Source: Stramonita haemastoma (lineage: Eukaryota > Mollusca > Gastropoda > Neogastropoda > Muricidae). Taken from it: 10,000 nucleotides of DNA. The stretch spans positions 20,215,526 to 20,225,525 of the forward strand of contig CM060326.1 of the NCBI GenBank assembly GCA_030674155.1, read 5' to 3'. The notes beneath the pieces were generated by a model. That model was not told where the DNA came from and searched no databases. It worked only from the letters and a program-made list of their open reading frames with translations. Every line of letters begins with the position of its first letter. The stretch's first letter is position 1. Made by a program: the position numbers and the translations under genes. Below are positions 1 through 8,483 of the stretch, in pieces.

Positions 1-118
1 CTGCTATTTTTGCTGCTGCTGCTGCTACTGTTTCTGCTGCTGCTACAACTGATGCTGCCCCGGTGCTGGTGCTGCTGCTGCTTTTGCTACTGCTTGGCAG
101 TAACTGCTGCTGTATTGT
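1..118. repeat. Imperfect CTG/CTA trinucleotide repeat
   Basis: Degenerate tract of CTG, CTA, CTT and CTC triplets reaching the left edge of the window. It is the same triplet vocabulary as the large arrays at 5087-5655 and 9136-9618. No coding context was found. Confidence 0.85.
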
Positions 119-195
119 AAAGAAATAATGCACCCCATTCACATCTGCTTTTTTTTTTTTAAACAACTGATGTTAATGATGGTTATCTTCTATTG

Positions 196-256
196 TTAAC
201 GTTGTTGTCGCTCCTGGTGTTTTTGTTGTTGTTGCTGTTCTTGTTGTTGTTGTTGT
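196..256. repeat. Imperfect GTT (TTG) trinucleotide repeat
   Basis: GTT-rich stretch with interruptions (gttgttgtcgctcctgg, then gttgttgttgctgttc). It leads directly into the first copy of the dispersed repeat. The second copy at 2192 also starts with a short ttgttgttg, so the GTT run may be part of the element's edge that expanded here. Confidence 0.75.
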
Positions 257-578
257 GCGTTCCCTCGCTTAATACTCTGAAGATCACGCAGAGTCTTATG
301 TCGGAATCACTATGATACTGTCAATATTTTCTGGAAGAAAAGTTCGAGTGCATGACTGTTTGTAAGCACCTCGCCATAATAATACGCAACCATACTTAAC
401 CTTCAGAAGGATTTTTATCTCCTTTAATTAAAGAAGAGTATAGCTTTGTTATGCTAAGAGATTGCCATTAATTTCTGGAAAACCAATCTCAACATAATAT
501 TTTGAATTATAACAACGTGTTGATGTAGACTTTTGCACTTAGCGCTTACGTCAATAACTGACTGAGCTTTCAGGCCAG
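236..578 (+). repeat. Unnamed dispersed repeat, copy A
   Basis: Aligns collinearly by eye with 2192-2538. Shared blocks, in order, are ggaatcactatga (303-315 versus 2276-2288), tgactgttt, gccatac/ccatact with cttcaga (401 versus 2370), a TTTAA core, caatctcaac (484-493 versus 2441-2450), ataacaac (509-516 versus 2466-2473), gtcaataa/atcaataa and aggccag (572-578 versus 2532-2538). Between the blocks, substitutions and small indels are frequent, so the copies are old. No long open frame, terminal repeat or clear pol III box was found. I do not recognise the family; a non-autonomous transposon or SINE tail is likeliest. Confidence 0.75.
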
Positions 579-968
579 GGTCAACATTCAGGTTATAGCT
601 CTTAATAACGATCCCAGTGTCTTTTTTTTTCTTTTTAAATGACGGTTACTGCAGTAGCCTGTTTGTTATCAGTGTGTGTGGTTATCGGCGATAATTGGGC
701 CATCCATACATTACCTTGCTGATATCATCGGTACACATGATGTAGGCAGTGAATGTTAGGGGTAGGTAGCAGAGGTGACTGACTGTGCCGGTTGCTGTCC
801 TGTCCTCCTAAACAACTGAGAGTCTCGGGGTCTCAGTTTTTCCATTTTGTTCGTGAGCACAGGAAGGAAGGAAGGAAGCTGCGGGTATGTTTCATCATTA
901 GACGTTACTATGGACAGTCAGTGTATTGTGTTGAATTGTTGTTGTGTTGTGGTGTGGTTGAGGTGGTG
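579..968. other. Non-coding stretch, no gene seen
   Basis: Mixed-composition DNA with a T run (620-634), a GGAA-type run near 863-877 and increasing GT content toward 968, where the pentanucleotide array begins. No coding or RNA signal was recognised on either strand. Confidence 0.6.
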
Positions 969-1690
969 GTGTGGTGTGGTGTGGTGTGGTGTGGTGGGGT
1001 GTGGGTTGGGGTGGGTTGGGGTGTGATGTAGTGTAGTGTGGTGTGGTGTGGTGTGGTGTGGTGTGGTGTGGTGTGGTGTGGTGTGGTGTGGTGTGGTGTG
1101 GTTGGTGTGGTGTTGTGTGGTGTGATTGGTGTGGTGTGGTGTGGTGTGGTGTGGTGTGGTGTGGTGTGGTGTGGTGTGGTTGGTGTGGTGGGGTGGGGTG
1201 GGGTGTGGTGTGGTGTGGTGTAGAATAGTGTAGAGTAGCGTAGTGTAGTGTAGTGTAGTGTAGTGTAGTGTAGTGTAGTGTAGTGTAGTGTGCATGTGGT
1301 GTGGTGTGGTGTGGTGTGGTGTGGTGTGGTGTGGTGTGGTGTGGTGTGGTGTGGTGTGGTGTGGTGTGGTGTGGTGTGGTGCGGTGCGATGCGGTGCGGT
1401 GTGGTGCGGTGCGGTACCTAGCGGTGTAGTGTAGTGTAGTGTAGTGTAGTGTAGTGTAGTGTAGTGTAGTGTAGTGTAGTGTAGTGTAGTGTAGTGTAGT
1501 GTAGTGTAGTGCTGCGCGTTGCGTTGCGTTGCGTTGCGTTGCGTTGTAATGCATGGTATTGTATTATATGGTGTTGCATTGTATTTATTGTATTGTATTG
1601 TATTGTATTGTATTGTATTGTATTGTATCCTATGGTGTTGTATTGTATTGTATTGCCTGGTGTTGTCTGGTATTGTATTGTATGGAGATA
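969..1690. repeat. Mosaic pentanucleotide satellite, unit (G/T)TG(T/C)(G/A)
   Basis: An array of about 720 bases with a strict 5-base period, made of homogeneous blocks: GTGTG (about 969-1220), GTGTA (1221-1290), GTGTG (1297-1380), GTGCG (1381-1416), GTGTA (1424-1511), TTGCG (1512-1547) and TTGTA (1555-1690). Written in one phase, every block fits K-T-G-Y-R and neighbouring blocks differ by one to three substitutions. Because 15 bases hold three units without stops, both strands show long but meaningless open frames (His/Thr/Pro or Val/Trp/Cys/Gly runs). Confidence 0.95.
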
Positions 1691-1749
1691 TGAGTGTGTT
1701 GTAATTCAGCCACTCTTCCTGGGGAGAGCGTAACATCAAATGTAGCGCC

Positions 1750-1867
1750 ATTTTTTTTCTTTCATTCCTCTCTTTTCTTTTTTTAAAAACTTGTTTTCTC
1801 TTTCTTTTTTTTTTACTTCCTCTCTGTCTGTCTGTTTGTCTGTTTGTTTGTCTGTCTGTCTGTCAGT
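1750..1867. repeat. T-rich tract and TGTC/TGTT tetranucleotide repeat
   Basis: T-rich DNA (about 1750-1815) passes into a tetranucleotide run of TCTG and TTTG units at 1823-1866, just ahead of the CT array. Confidence 0.85.
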
Positions 1868-1991
<124 letters not shown>

Positions 1992-2191
1992 TTCTGTATC
2001 TGTCAATGGAAATGAACATAATAAACAGAAGACCACTCGTGATCTAGTGAGTAGGTAGGAGAGTCTATAATCGGAGAGACTCAGGACCACACATCTCTAG
2101 GACTGGTACATGTGCGCTACCTGTACACTGTCGAATTACTAACATTAATTTTGATCAAATCTTTTTTGGAAAGGAAAGAAAAGCATTGCGG

Positions 2192-2538
2192 TTTCTTGTT
2201 GTTGCGGTGGTGTGTTCCCCAGCTTAACATTCCAGCGGTCACCCAGAATGTGCACTGACTTACTCATCCCACCTGGGAATCACTATGAGTCTAAAACTGC
2301 ACACTGAATGAGACGTTTACAGGTATGACTGTTTTCAAGTACCGCACCATATAGGCAGCCATACTCCTACTTCAGAGGGGTCTTTTTTCATTTAAAGGAG
2401 ACTGTATGTTGTTCTTTTAAGAGCTTGCTATGTCTGAAGGCAATCTCAACTCAGCATTTTACAACATAACAACATTTTTGTGTAGGCCTTGGCAATTCGC
2501 TGACATCAATAATTGTCACAGTTCTTGGCCTAGGCCAG
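2192..2538 (+). repeat. Unnamed dispersed repeat, copy B
   Basis: Second, direct-orientation copy of the element at 236-578, displaced by about 1.96-1.97 kb (anchors 303 to 2276, 484 to 2441, 572 to 2532). The near-constant offset shows few large indels inside the element. The flanks before 2192 and after 2538 do not obviously align with those of copy A, so this looks like two insertions and not a duplication of the whole region. Confidence 0.75.
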
Positions 2539-2794
2539 CAGTTTGTTTATATCCAAGATATTTGTCCACATAATGCGAAATGTGTGCTCCTTGATATTTT
2601 CAAGGTGCCAAATTATAATACTGCACCGTGTTTTACAGAATGATATATTTTACGACTAGTTTGTCTGTTGTTTTAACAGGCTTTGATTTAAGCAGATGTG
2701 ATCAGTGTATACATTGTAACTGTTATTGTTTTTGTTCGCTCGTTTGTTTATATAAATTATTATCTATTCATTTACTTGTTCGTTTCAATATATG
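2539..2794. other. AT-rich non-coding stretch
   Basis: AT-rich DNA without recognisable genes or repeats. It contains a TATAAAT string near 2750 but nothing downstream that supports a promoter. Confidence 0.5.
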
Positions 2795-2868
2795 CTTGGT
2801 TGGTTAGTTGTTTGGTTGATCGGTTGGTTGGTTGGTTGGTTAGTTGGTTGGTTGGTTGGGGGTTTTGG
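2795..2868. repeat. (GGTT)n tetranucleotide repeat
   Basis: GGTT units with interruptions (tagttg, ttgatc), ending in gggggttttgg. The G-run spacing could support G-quadruplex folding on this strand. Confidence 0.9.
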
Positions 2869-3265
2869 TTAGTAAGTGGGATTTTTTGTAAGCTTGTTTT
2901 TATACTAGACCCATGACGACCTAGCTAATACTACCACTGCACATAAACTCCTCTCCTTGTACACAGGGCTACTCCTCTAGATTATCCCTGTAACAGATAG
3001 GAGACCTTCACTAACACTAACACGATAATACTGATACTCACATCATAATCATCTCCTCTACGTGCCTATCGCTCCCCAACTGCTCTACATTATTGTAGGC
3101 TTAGTTTTCATTCCAGATGATAGACTCACGAATGGTGTGTGATAGGCAGTGGTCAAAGTATCCAGCTTGTTTGATATGTCACGGTATTTTGCAATAAAGA
3201 TAAAATATGCACAGATAAATACCGTTGGCTTGTGCGGTGGTGAGTGTGCTTATCAGATCGAGCCC
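2869..3265. other. Non-coding stretch, no gene seen
   Basis: About 400 bases of ordinary composition. It contains an isolated AATAAA (3193-3198) without a coding region ahead of it. The segment agatcgagccctgg just before 3270 resembles the agatcgagcttgag inside the SINE, so an older SINE fragment may end here. Confidence 0.5.
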
Positions 3266-3615
3266 TGGGTGGCAGGATAGCCTAGTGGTTAAAGCGTTGC
3301 TCTCGCTATTTGATAGCCCGAGATCGAGCTTGAGTTCGAGCCACCATCGAGACGCCTGTTCAAGAAGATTTTTCCTCTGGAGTTAATGTCTGTGATGACT
3401 TCACTCCCACAAAAGTCCTTCGGGTGAGACTATAAACCGAGGCCCTGTTTGCAAACGCACGCAGAACATCTTGTGCACAGGTCAAACCCGTTCAGTCTTT
3501 GGGAAATGTAGGTTATTGCGTGCCGGTAAGAACGGATGACCCCCCCCCCCCCTCCCACATACACACACCCAAAAAAGAAACCCAACCAAACAAAAAAACA
3601 AAAAAACCCCAAAAA
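3266..3615 (+). mobile_element. tRNA-derived SINE with C/A-rich tail
   Basis: The head carries pol III internal promoter boxes: box A tagcctagtgg (3278-3288, fits TRGYNNARNGG) and box B gagttcgagcc (3332-3342, fits the GTTCRANNC core), 43 bases apart. A body follows with cttcgggtgagactataaac at 3418-3437 and ccgaggccctg, a sequence style I associate with widespread molluscan SINEs (from memory, not searched). After 3539 there is a C run and then an A/C-rich tail to about 3615, as expected of a retroposed element. The head cannot be folded into a clean tRNA cloverleaf, so it is not a functional tRNA. The 5' end is approximate and target-site duplications were not found. Confidence 0.72.
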
Positions 3616-3802
3616 ATGGGAAGAGGGATGTTCTTTCTTTTACATAACAAACATGATATGTAAATATTCTAGTGCTTCAAGTGTGTGTGTGTAAAGAACT
3701 ACACAAAAACCCAGCAGTGTCATGCCCTCTTAGAACAAAAGACGAATATGCACCAACATAACCGATTGTATATCTGCCACTTTATTTCTCTTTTTTTTTC
3801 AG
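3616..3802. other. Sequence between SINE tail and first coding exon
   Basis: Short unique stretch containing a small TG run (3680-3692) and ending in the pyrimidine tract and AG of the probable acceptor (3783-3802). No TATA box or other core promoter element was recognised. Confidence 0.45.
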
Positions 3803-3933
3803 CCTTCCATTTCATCACAAACTCTGCTCCACCTGCCTCCTCCTCCTCCTCCTCCTCCACCTCTCCTTCCACCCTCCTGAACTCTACACTTCACCCACAC
3901 CCCCGTATCATTCCATTCATTCCCCCTACCTCA
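3803..3933 (+). other. Probable 5' UTR part of the first coding exon, behind a strong 3' splice site
   Basis: A long pyrimidine run ending in AG (3783-3802) looks like a good 3' splice acceptor, so the coding exon may start at 3803 with an upstream non-coding exon not identified here. The stretch is C/T rich and has a (TCC)n run at about 3838-3857. The frame stays open upstream to 3685, so an extended N-terminus is formally possible. It would be a Ser/Pro-rich simple-sequence peptide ahead of a clear signal peptide, so I place the start at 3934. The exon could instead begin at a transcription start near here; the sequence does not decide. Confidence 0.5.
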
Positions 3934-4228
3934 ATGAAACCTTCTGGGATTGTCCGGGTACTGTTTTGGTTGGGGGTGGTGGGGGCGGCAAGCCAAGTAT
4001 GGGCCGGTCCTCAACGACCTGTCAACCCCTACGTCTACGAAGATGGTGGACCACGGGAACAGAGCACCGCTGCATCTTCGTACGCGCCAGGCGGGAACAC
4101 GACCCAAGAGCCGAACACCCACACGGGTGACACCTACCCGAGCTATGTGGGTTTCATCGCCGCGGGAATCGCTGTTCTCTTCTACGGCAGCAACTTTGTG
4201 CCCATCAAAAAATATGAAACTGGAGATG
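3934..4228 (+). CDS. TMEM144: TMEM144-like, first coding exon (signal peptide, N-terminal segment, first family helix)
   Basis: This exon gives 98 codons plus one base (phase 1). The start chosen is ATG 3934. It opens a typical signal peptide: a short basic n-region (MKPSGIVR), a hydrophobic core (VLFWLGVVGAA) and a likely cleavage after VWA at residue 24. The Kozak context is weak (T at -3). Residues 25-70 are a polar Pro/Gly/Ser/Thr-rich segment with one N-glycosylation sequon (Asn55-Thr-Thr). Residues about 71-90 form the first family helix, with the TMEM144 hallmark GSNFVP followed by KKYETGDG. Vertebrate TMEM144 as I remember it starts almost directly at this helix, so the cleavable leader and extracellular or lumenal segment are an addition. 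The donor is g|gtgagt at 4229, and a TAG microsatellite starts within a few bases of it. Identification is firm from the GSNFVP...GDG block; the exact start is less sure. Confidence 0.85.
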
Positions 4229-4232
4229 GTGA

Positions 4233-4235
4233 GTT

Positions 4236-4314
<79 letters not shown>

Positions 4315-4315
4315 T
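4233..4315. repeat. (TAG)n trinucleotide array at the start of intron 1
   Basis: TAG/GTA triplets run from immediately behind the donor (gtgagt, 4229-4234) to about 4315, with one slip (gttag, 4280-4284). On the transcript this is (UAG)n. It is complementary to the CTA arrays later in the same intron. Confidence 0.95.
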
Positions 4316-4318
4316 GGG

Positions 4319-4706
4319 TGCTGGTGGTGGTGGTGGTTGAGGGGGTATTATGTGTGTGTGGGGGGGGGGGGGGGGTGGGTGGGGGTGGATTGTGGGGGTG
4401 AATTGTGGGGGGGGGTGGAAGGGGTGGTGGTGGTGGTGGTGGTGGTGGTGGTGGTGGTGGTGGTGGTGGTGGTGGTGGTGGTTGAGGGGGTATGTGTGTG
4501 TGTGTTGGGATGGGTGGGTGGTGGATTGTGGGGGGGTTGGTGGTGCTGGTGGTGGTGGTTGAGGGGGTATCTGTGTGTGTGTTGGGGTGGGTGGGTGGGG
4601 GTGAATTGTGGGGGGTGTGGAAGGGGGTGGTGGTGGTGGTGGTGGTGGTGGTGGTGGTGGTGGTGGTGGTGGTGGTGGTGGTGGTGGTGGTGGTGGTGTG
4701 GTGAGG
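4319..4706. repeat. G-rich GGT array with a higher-order repeat
   Basis: GGT triplets (pure runs about 4422-4483 and 4627-4698) separated by G-rich spacers. The phrase ggttgagggggtat recurs at 4335-4348, 4480-4493 and 4557-4570, each followed by a TG run, a gggtggg block and a gattgtggggg or gaattgtgggg block. So a composite unit of about 77-145 bases has been duplicated. Dense G runs on the transcribed-sense strand give strong G-quadruplex potential. The open frames across it are poly-Val, poly-Trp or poly-Gly artefacts. Confidence 0.93.
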
Positions 4707-5086
4707 TGTGGGGGTTGGGGGTTGGGAGGTGGCGGCTACCTTACTGGTGGGCAAAATGGTCGCGCAGGCAAAAAATTTTACCATTGGTGAATCTCAGAAC
4801 TCATGCCAAGCAAGGAATGTGATGAGGAAAGTGGTTAAGGTTCACACCAGTGGTGCCTGTGCTGATAGCTAGCTTACAGGTCACTGAGGGGTATCGGTGA
4901 TACTTAAAAAAAAATCTTTTTATTTAGAGGATGATGGAATAAGCATTCGTGTGCTTTTTTTTAACATCCAGTTCCTGTGTGTATGCAGTTTTGTAAATTT
5001 TCTCATCCGTTCCCACCAGCACACAGTGGCCTACTCTTCTGAAAAGTGAAACGGGTTCTAACGTGTGCACATGATGTTATTCATAT
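4707..5086. other. Non-repetitive part of intron 1
   Basis: About 380 bases of ordinary sequence inside intron 1 with short A and T runs (4905-4922, 4957-4963). Nothing coding or structured was recognised. Confidence 0.55.
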
Positions 5087-5153
5087 GACTACTACTACTA
5101 CTACTTCTGCTGCTGCTGCTGTTGCTGCTGCTACTAATTTTGTTGCTGCTGTG

Positions 5154-5185
<32 letters not shown>

Positions 5186-5186
5186 A

Positions 5187-5227
<41 letters not shown>

Positions 5228-5242
5228 TACTACTACTACTAC

Positions 5243-5321
<79 letters not shown>

Positions 5322-5322
5322 G

Positions 5323-5373
<51 letters not shown>

Positions 5374-5503
5374 ATGCTACTACTATTGCTGCTGCTGCTT
5401 CTACTGCTGCTGCTACTGCTACTGCTATTGCTGTCGCTACTGTTGCTGCTACTCCTGCTACCGTTACTATTGCTGCTGCTGCTTCTGCTGTTGCTGCTGC
5501 TGC

Positions 5504-5543
<40 letters not shown>

Positions 5544-5565
5544 ACTACTACTACTACTACTACTA

Positions 5566-5651
<86 letters not shown>

Positions 5652-5655
5652 CTGC
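5087..5655. repeat. Compound ACT/CTG/GAT trinucleotide array in intron 1
   Basis: A long triplet mosaic: ACT/CTA blocks (5087-5104, 5154-5290, 5541-5600), CTG blocks (5108-5132, 5291-5355, a pure run of about 15 at 5604-5650), a GAT block (5355-5376) and a mixed, more decayed CTG/CTA/GCT centre (5376-5540). Frame slips such as acatact (about 5183) and aatact (about 5249) mark old indels. CTG runs can form slipped hairpins. The 214-residue open frame here is a poly-Thr/Ala/Leu artefact. Confidence 0.95.
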
Positions 5656-5722
5656 TGATCATGATCATGATCATGGTCATGATTGACTGATTGATTGCTT
5701 GTTTAATTGATTGATTGATTGT
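5656..5722. repeat. GATCAT and TGAT short repeats
   Basis: Tandem gatcat hexamers (5657-5683), each self-complementary in part, followed by degenerate TGAT/TGAC tetramers to about 5720. Confidence 0.8.
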
Positions 5723-5891
5723 GTTTGTGTTCTTCAAGTGCTAATTTTTTTCAATTATTTATGATCGTAAGTACTTGTAGCATTATCAATATTATAATTA
5801 TTATCTATAGAAGATTTCTCTCTTTTTTTGTACGGTGAGTTTGGTAATCCTCTACAGTCATGTTTTGTGTGGGGTGTTTTTTTTTGCCCAG

Positions 5892-6010
5892 GGGTGTTTT
5901 TTCAATGGATACTCTGCACGGGGATCCTACTGACGGGGATGGTGGTACAGATTGTCCGACAGTCCACCTTCTACCCCTGGTTATGCTGGGTGGGGTCATC
6001 TGGTCCACAG
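5892..6010 (+). CDS. TMEM144: TMEM144-like, second coding exon, with apparent 1-base deletion
   Basis: The acceptor is tttttttttgcccag at about 5877-5891 and the donor is cag|gtcagg at 6011. The first two bases complete the glycine of GDG, then VFFQWILCTGILLTGMVVQI continues the family's second helix, followed by VRQSTFYP. After the C run at 5974-5977 the reading frame yields WLCWVGSSGPQ, unlike the family. Shifting by one base instead gives LVMLGGVIWST, which matches the conserved TMEM144 segment. As read the exon is 119 nt and ends in phase 0, but the next exon needs phase 1. One extra base gives 120 nt and restores both family match and phase. Without it, translation continues out of frame through the third exon and stops at TGA 9091-9093 in the fourth. 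A homopolymer error in assembly (4 C for 5) is the simplest cause; a real inactivating indel is the alternative. Confidence 0.82.
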
Positions 6011-6167
6011 GTCAGGCGGTGCGGTGCTCATGAACATTAATTACAACCCTTCCCCCCACACACACACCCCTAGAATAAAAATCAACAACAACAACTATAT
6101 AGATGGGAAAGAAGGGGGAAGAATGGCAAGATGAGTTGAATTAAAGGTACTACTGACTGGTCAAATG

Positions 6168-6191
6168 GATTGATGATGTTGATGTTGATGT

Positions 6192-6250
<59 letters not shown>

Positions 6251-6270
6251 GTGATGGTGATGATGATGAT
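6168..6270. repeat. (GAT)n trinucleotide array in intron 2
   Basis: GAT triplets with early gatgtt and late ggtgat variants. It is the first of four abutting arrays in intron 2. Confidence 0.95.
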
Positions 6271-6273
6271 ATG

Positions 6274-6407
<134 letters not shown>

Positions 6408-6545
6408 AACAAGAAGAACAAGAAGAACAAGAAGAACAAGAAGAAGAACAAGAACAATAACAAGAACAAGAACAAGAAGAACAAGAAGAACGAGAAGAAC
6501 AAGAACAAGAAGAAAAAGAAAATGAAGAAAAAGAAAAAGAAGAAT
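6408..6545. repeat. AAC/AAG hexamer-type array in intron 2
   Basis: Irregular mix of AAGAAC, AAGAAG and AACAAT units, decaying into gaaaaagaaaatgaag. It is strongly A/G biased on the sense strand. Confidence 0.92.
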
Positions 6546-6686
6546 TGCAAAAAAGTGTGGTGCCATCATTTTAGTTTTTACCAAAAAAAGCAAGTTGGTG
6601 TTTTTGTAGTTTCCTTGCTGTAATTGGCAGCAGGCAATAAGGTCATGTGTTCGTGAACATGCATGGGGGGTATGTTTCTGAATTAA

Positions 6687-6854
<168 letters not shown>

Positions 6855-6870
6855 TGAGCAAGAAAAACGA

Positions 6871-7290
<420 letters not shown>

Positions 7291-7295
7291 ACATA

Positions 7296-7545
7296 GATAG
7301 ACATCAGACAGACAAAGAGGGGGACACAGAGAAAGAGAGACAGAGACAGACAGACAGACAAACAACTAGAGAGAGAGAGATGTGGGGAAGAGACAGACAG
7401 ACAGAGAAAGAGAGAAAGAGAGGGGGGGCAGAGAAAGAGAGAGATATATAGAGAGAGAAAGAGAAAGACAAGCAGACAAAGAGAGAGAGGTGGGAAAGAA
7501 AAAGAGAGAGAGAGAGAGATGAGAGAAAAAGAGAGAAAGAGAGAA

Positions 7546-7555
<10 letters not shown>
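7296..7555. repeat. GA-rich degenerate repeat with GACA units
   Basis: Purine-rich tract of GAGA, GACA and GAAAGA words following the inverted repeat. It grades into the CAGA array, with only scattered T and C. Confidence 0.88.
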
Positions 7556-7590
<35 letters not shown>

Positions 7591-7620
7591 TGGACGGACG
7601 GACAGACGGACGGACGGACG

Positions 7621-7663
<43 letters not shown>

Positions 7664-7730
7664 GGACGGACAGACAGACAGACAGATACAGACAGAGACA
7701 GACAGACAGATAGACAGACAGACATAGCTG
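7556..7730. repeat. (CAGA)n tetranucleotide array with CGGA blocks
   Basis: Tetramer array in which blocks of CAGA alternate with blocks of CGGA (about 7592-7626 and 7660-7671), a single A/G difference spread over consecutive units. This is the same block-homogenised pattern as in the pentamer array at 969-1690. Confidence 0.94.
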
Positions 7731-7800
7731 ACTGAACTATAACTATCTATATGTGCAGAATGCCATCTTTCGCCATATTTCCATGTTTGTTTACCATTAC

Positions 7801-8210
7801 CCCATTCCTCCTCATCTTCACATGTAGTCCTGCTCTGTGGCCTTGACTGTCTGACATAGTGGTTATTAGTTTGGCCCTTTTTATTGTTTTTTTTTCCGCT
7901 TCCATTCCTCGTCATTTTCACGTGCCATTCGTGCTGTGACCTTGACCGTCTGGTATACCGGATGTCAGTTTCACCATAGCAACATTCCTCAGGTCTAGTC
8001 TACGCACGTGCAAGTGCGTGCTCTGTGGCCTTGACCGTCTGGCAAGGGATGTCAGTTTCACCAAGTCTGCATTCCTTGCTGTATTCCACGTGCAATCCAT
8101 GCTCTATGGCCTTGACCGTCTGGCAAGGGATGTCAGTTTCACTGCTGCTGCATTCCTCAACATTTTCACGTGCAATCCATGCTCTGTGGCCTTGGCTGTC
8201 TGGGTTGAGA
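7801..8210 (+). repeat. Minisatellite, five diverged units of about 80-99 bp
   Basis: The phrase ccttgaccgtctg or a close variant lies at 7841, 7940, 8029, 8110 and 8190, giving spacings of 99, 89, 81 and 80. Each unit reads roughly cattcct, then tttcacgtgcaatccatgctctgtggccttgaccgtctgg with ggatgtcagtttcac after it. The third and fourth units are nearly identical over cttgaccgtctggcaaggga and tgtcagtttcac. The outer units are more diverged, as expected from unequal exchange acting in the middle. Short open frames across it are not supported as genes. Confidence 0.9.
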
Positions 8211-8480
8211 TGAAAAGGGGGAATCCCCGTCCTATCCCACTCTACCCAAATGCCGTGACTGCTGCCACTAAGGGAAGAGGGGAATAAATCCCCATTGTGG
8301 TTTCCATGTACTTCTGACTGTTCAGGGTCCATTGCAGATGGCTATTCAGAGATCCTAGCGATTTCAGCAGTGACTGAGGTTGTGGCATCAGTGAATTTAC
8401 TCCCACAAGAGACAGAGACAGAGAGAAAGAGGCTTTAATGCTTTAATAATCTATTCTCATTGCCAAATGGGTTTTTTTTA
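8211..8480. other. Non-repetitive part of intron 3
   Basis: Ordinary sequence after the minisatellite, with a short GA-type patch at 8410-8430. The words tttactcccacaa (8397-8409) echo ttcactcccacaa of the SINE body (3401-3413), too short to call an element. Confidence 0.5.
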
Positions 8481-8483
8481 AAC

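Noticed and set aside
1708..1733. Fragment of a SINE (ctcttcctggggagagcg resembles a palindromic motif remembered from molluscan SINEs)
   Set aside because: Too short, one motif only, and no neighbouring SINE sequence.
898..1751. Long minus-strand open frames of 218 and 277 residues rich in His, Thr, Pro, Tyr
   Set aside because: They are translations of the pentanucleotide array; three units make 15 bases with no stop, so several frames on both strands stay open. No conserved domain or non-repeat core.
3193..3198. AATAAA polyadenylation signal of an upstream gene
   Set aside because: No coding exon was found in 1-3192 on the + strand, and the hexamer is common by chance in AT-rich DNA.
3270..3345. 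Functional tRNA gene
   Set aside because: A and B boxes are present, but no acceptable cloverleaf or anticodon arm could be folded, and a SINE body and A-rich tail follow.
3685..3933. In-frame N-terminal extension of TMEM144 from ATG 3685
   Set aside because: It crosses a strong polypyrimidine tract and AG acceptor at 3802, encodes low-complexity Ser/Pro sequence, and would bury a clear signal peptide that begins at 3934.
5046..5690. Open frames of 171-214 residues (poly-Thr, Ala, Leu, Ser) on both strands
   Set aside because: Pure translation of the ACT/CTG array inside intron 1 between two well-supported exons. The same applies to the long frames at 4182-4822, 6150-6593 and 9097-9705.
7801..8210. 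Possible CRISPR-like regularly spaced repeats
   Set aside because: Unit spacing drifts from 99 to 80 bp, the whole unit is repeated and not short repeats with unique spacers, and the context is a eukaryotic intron.
8018..8287. 89-residue open frame over the minisatellite
   Set aside because: Units differ by lengths not divisible by three, variants are spread without codon bias, and it lies inside intron 3.
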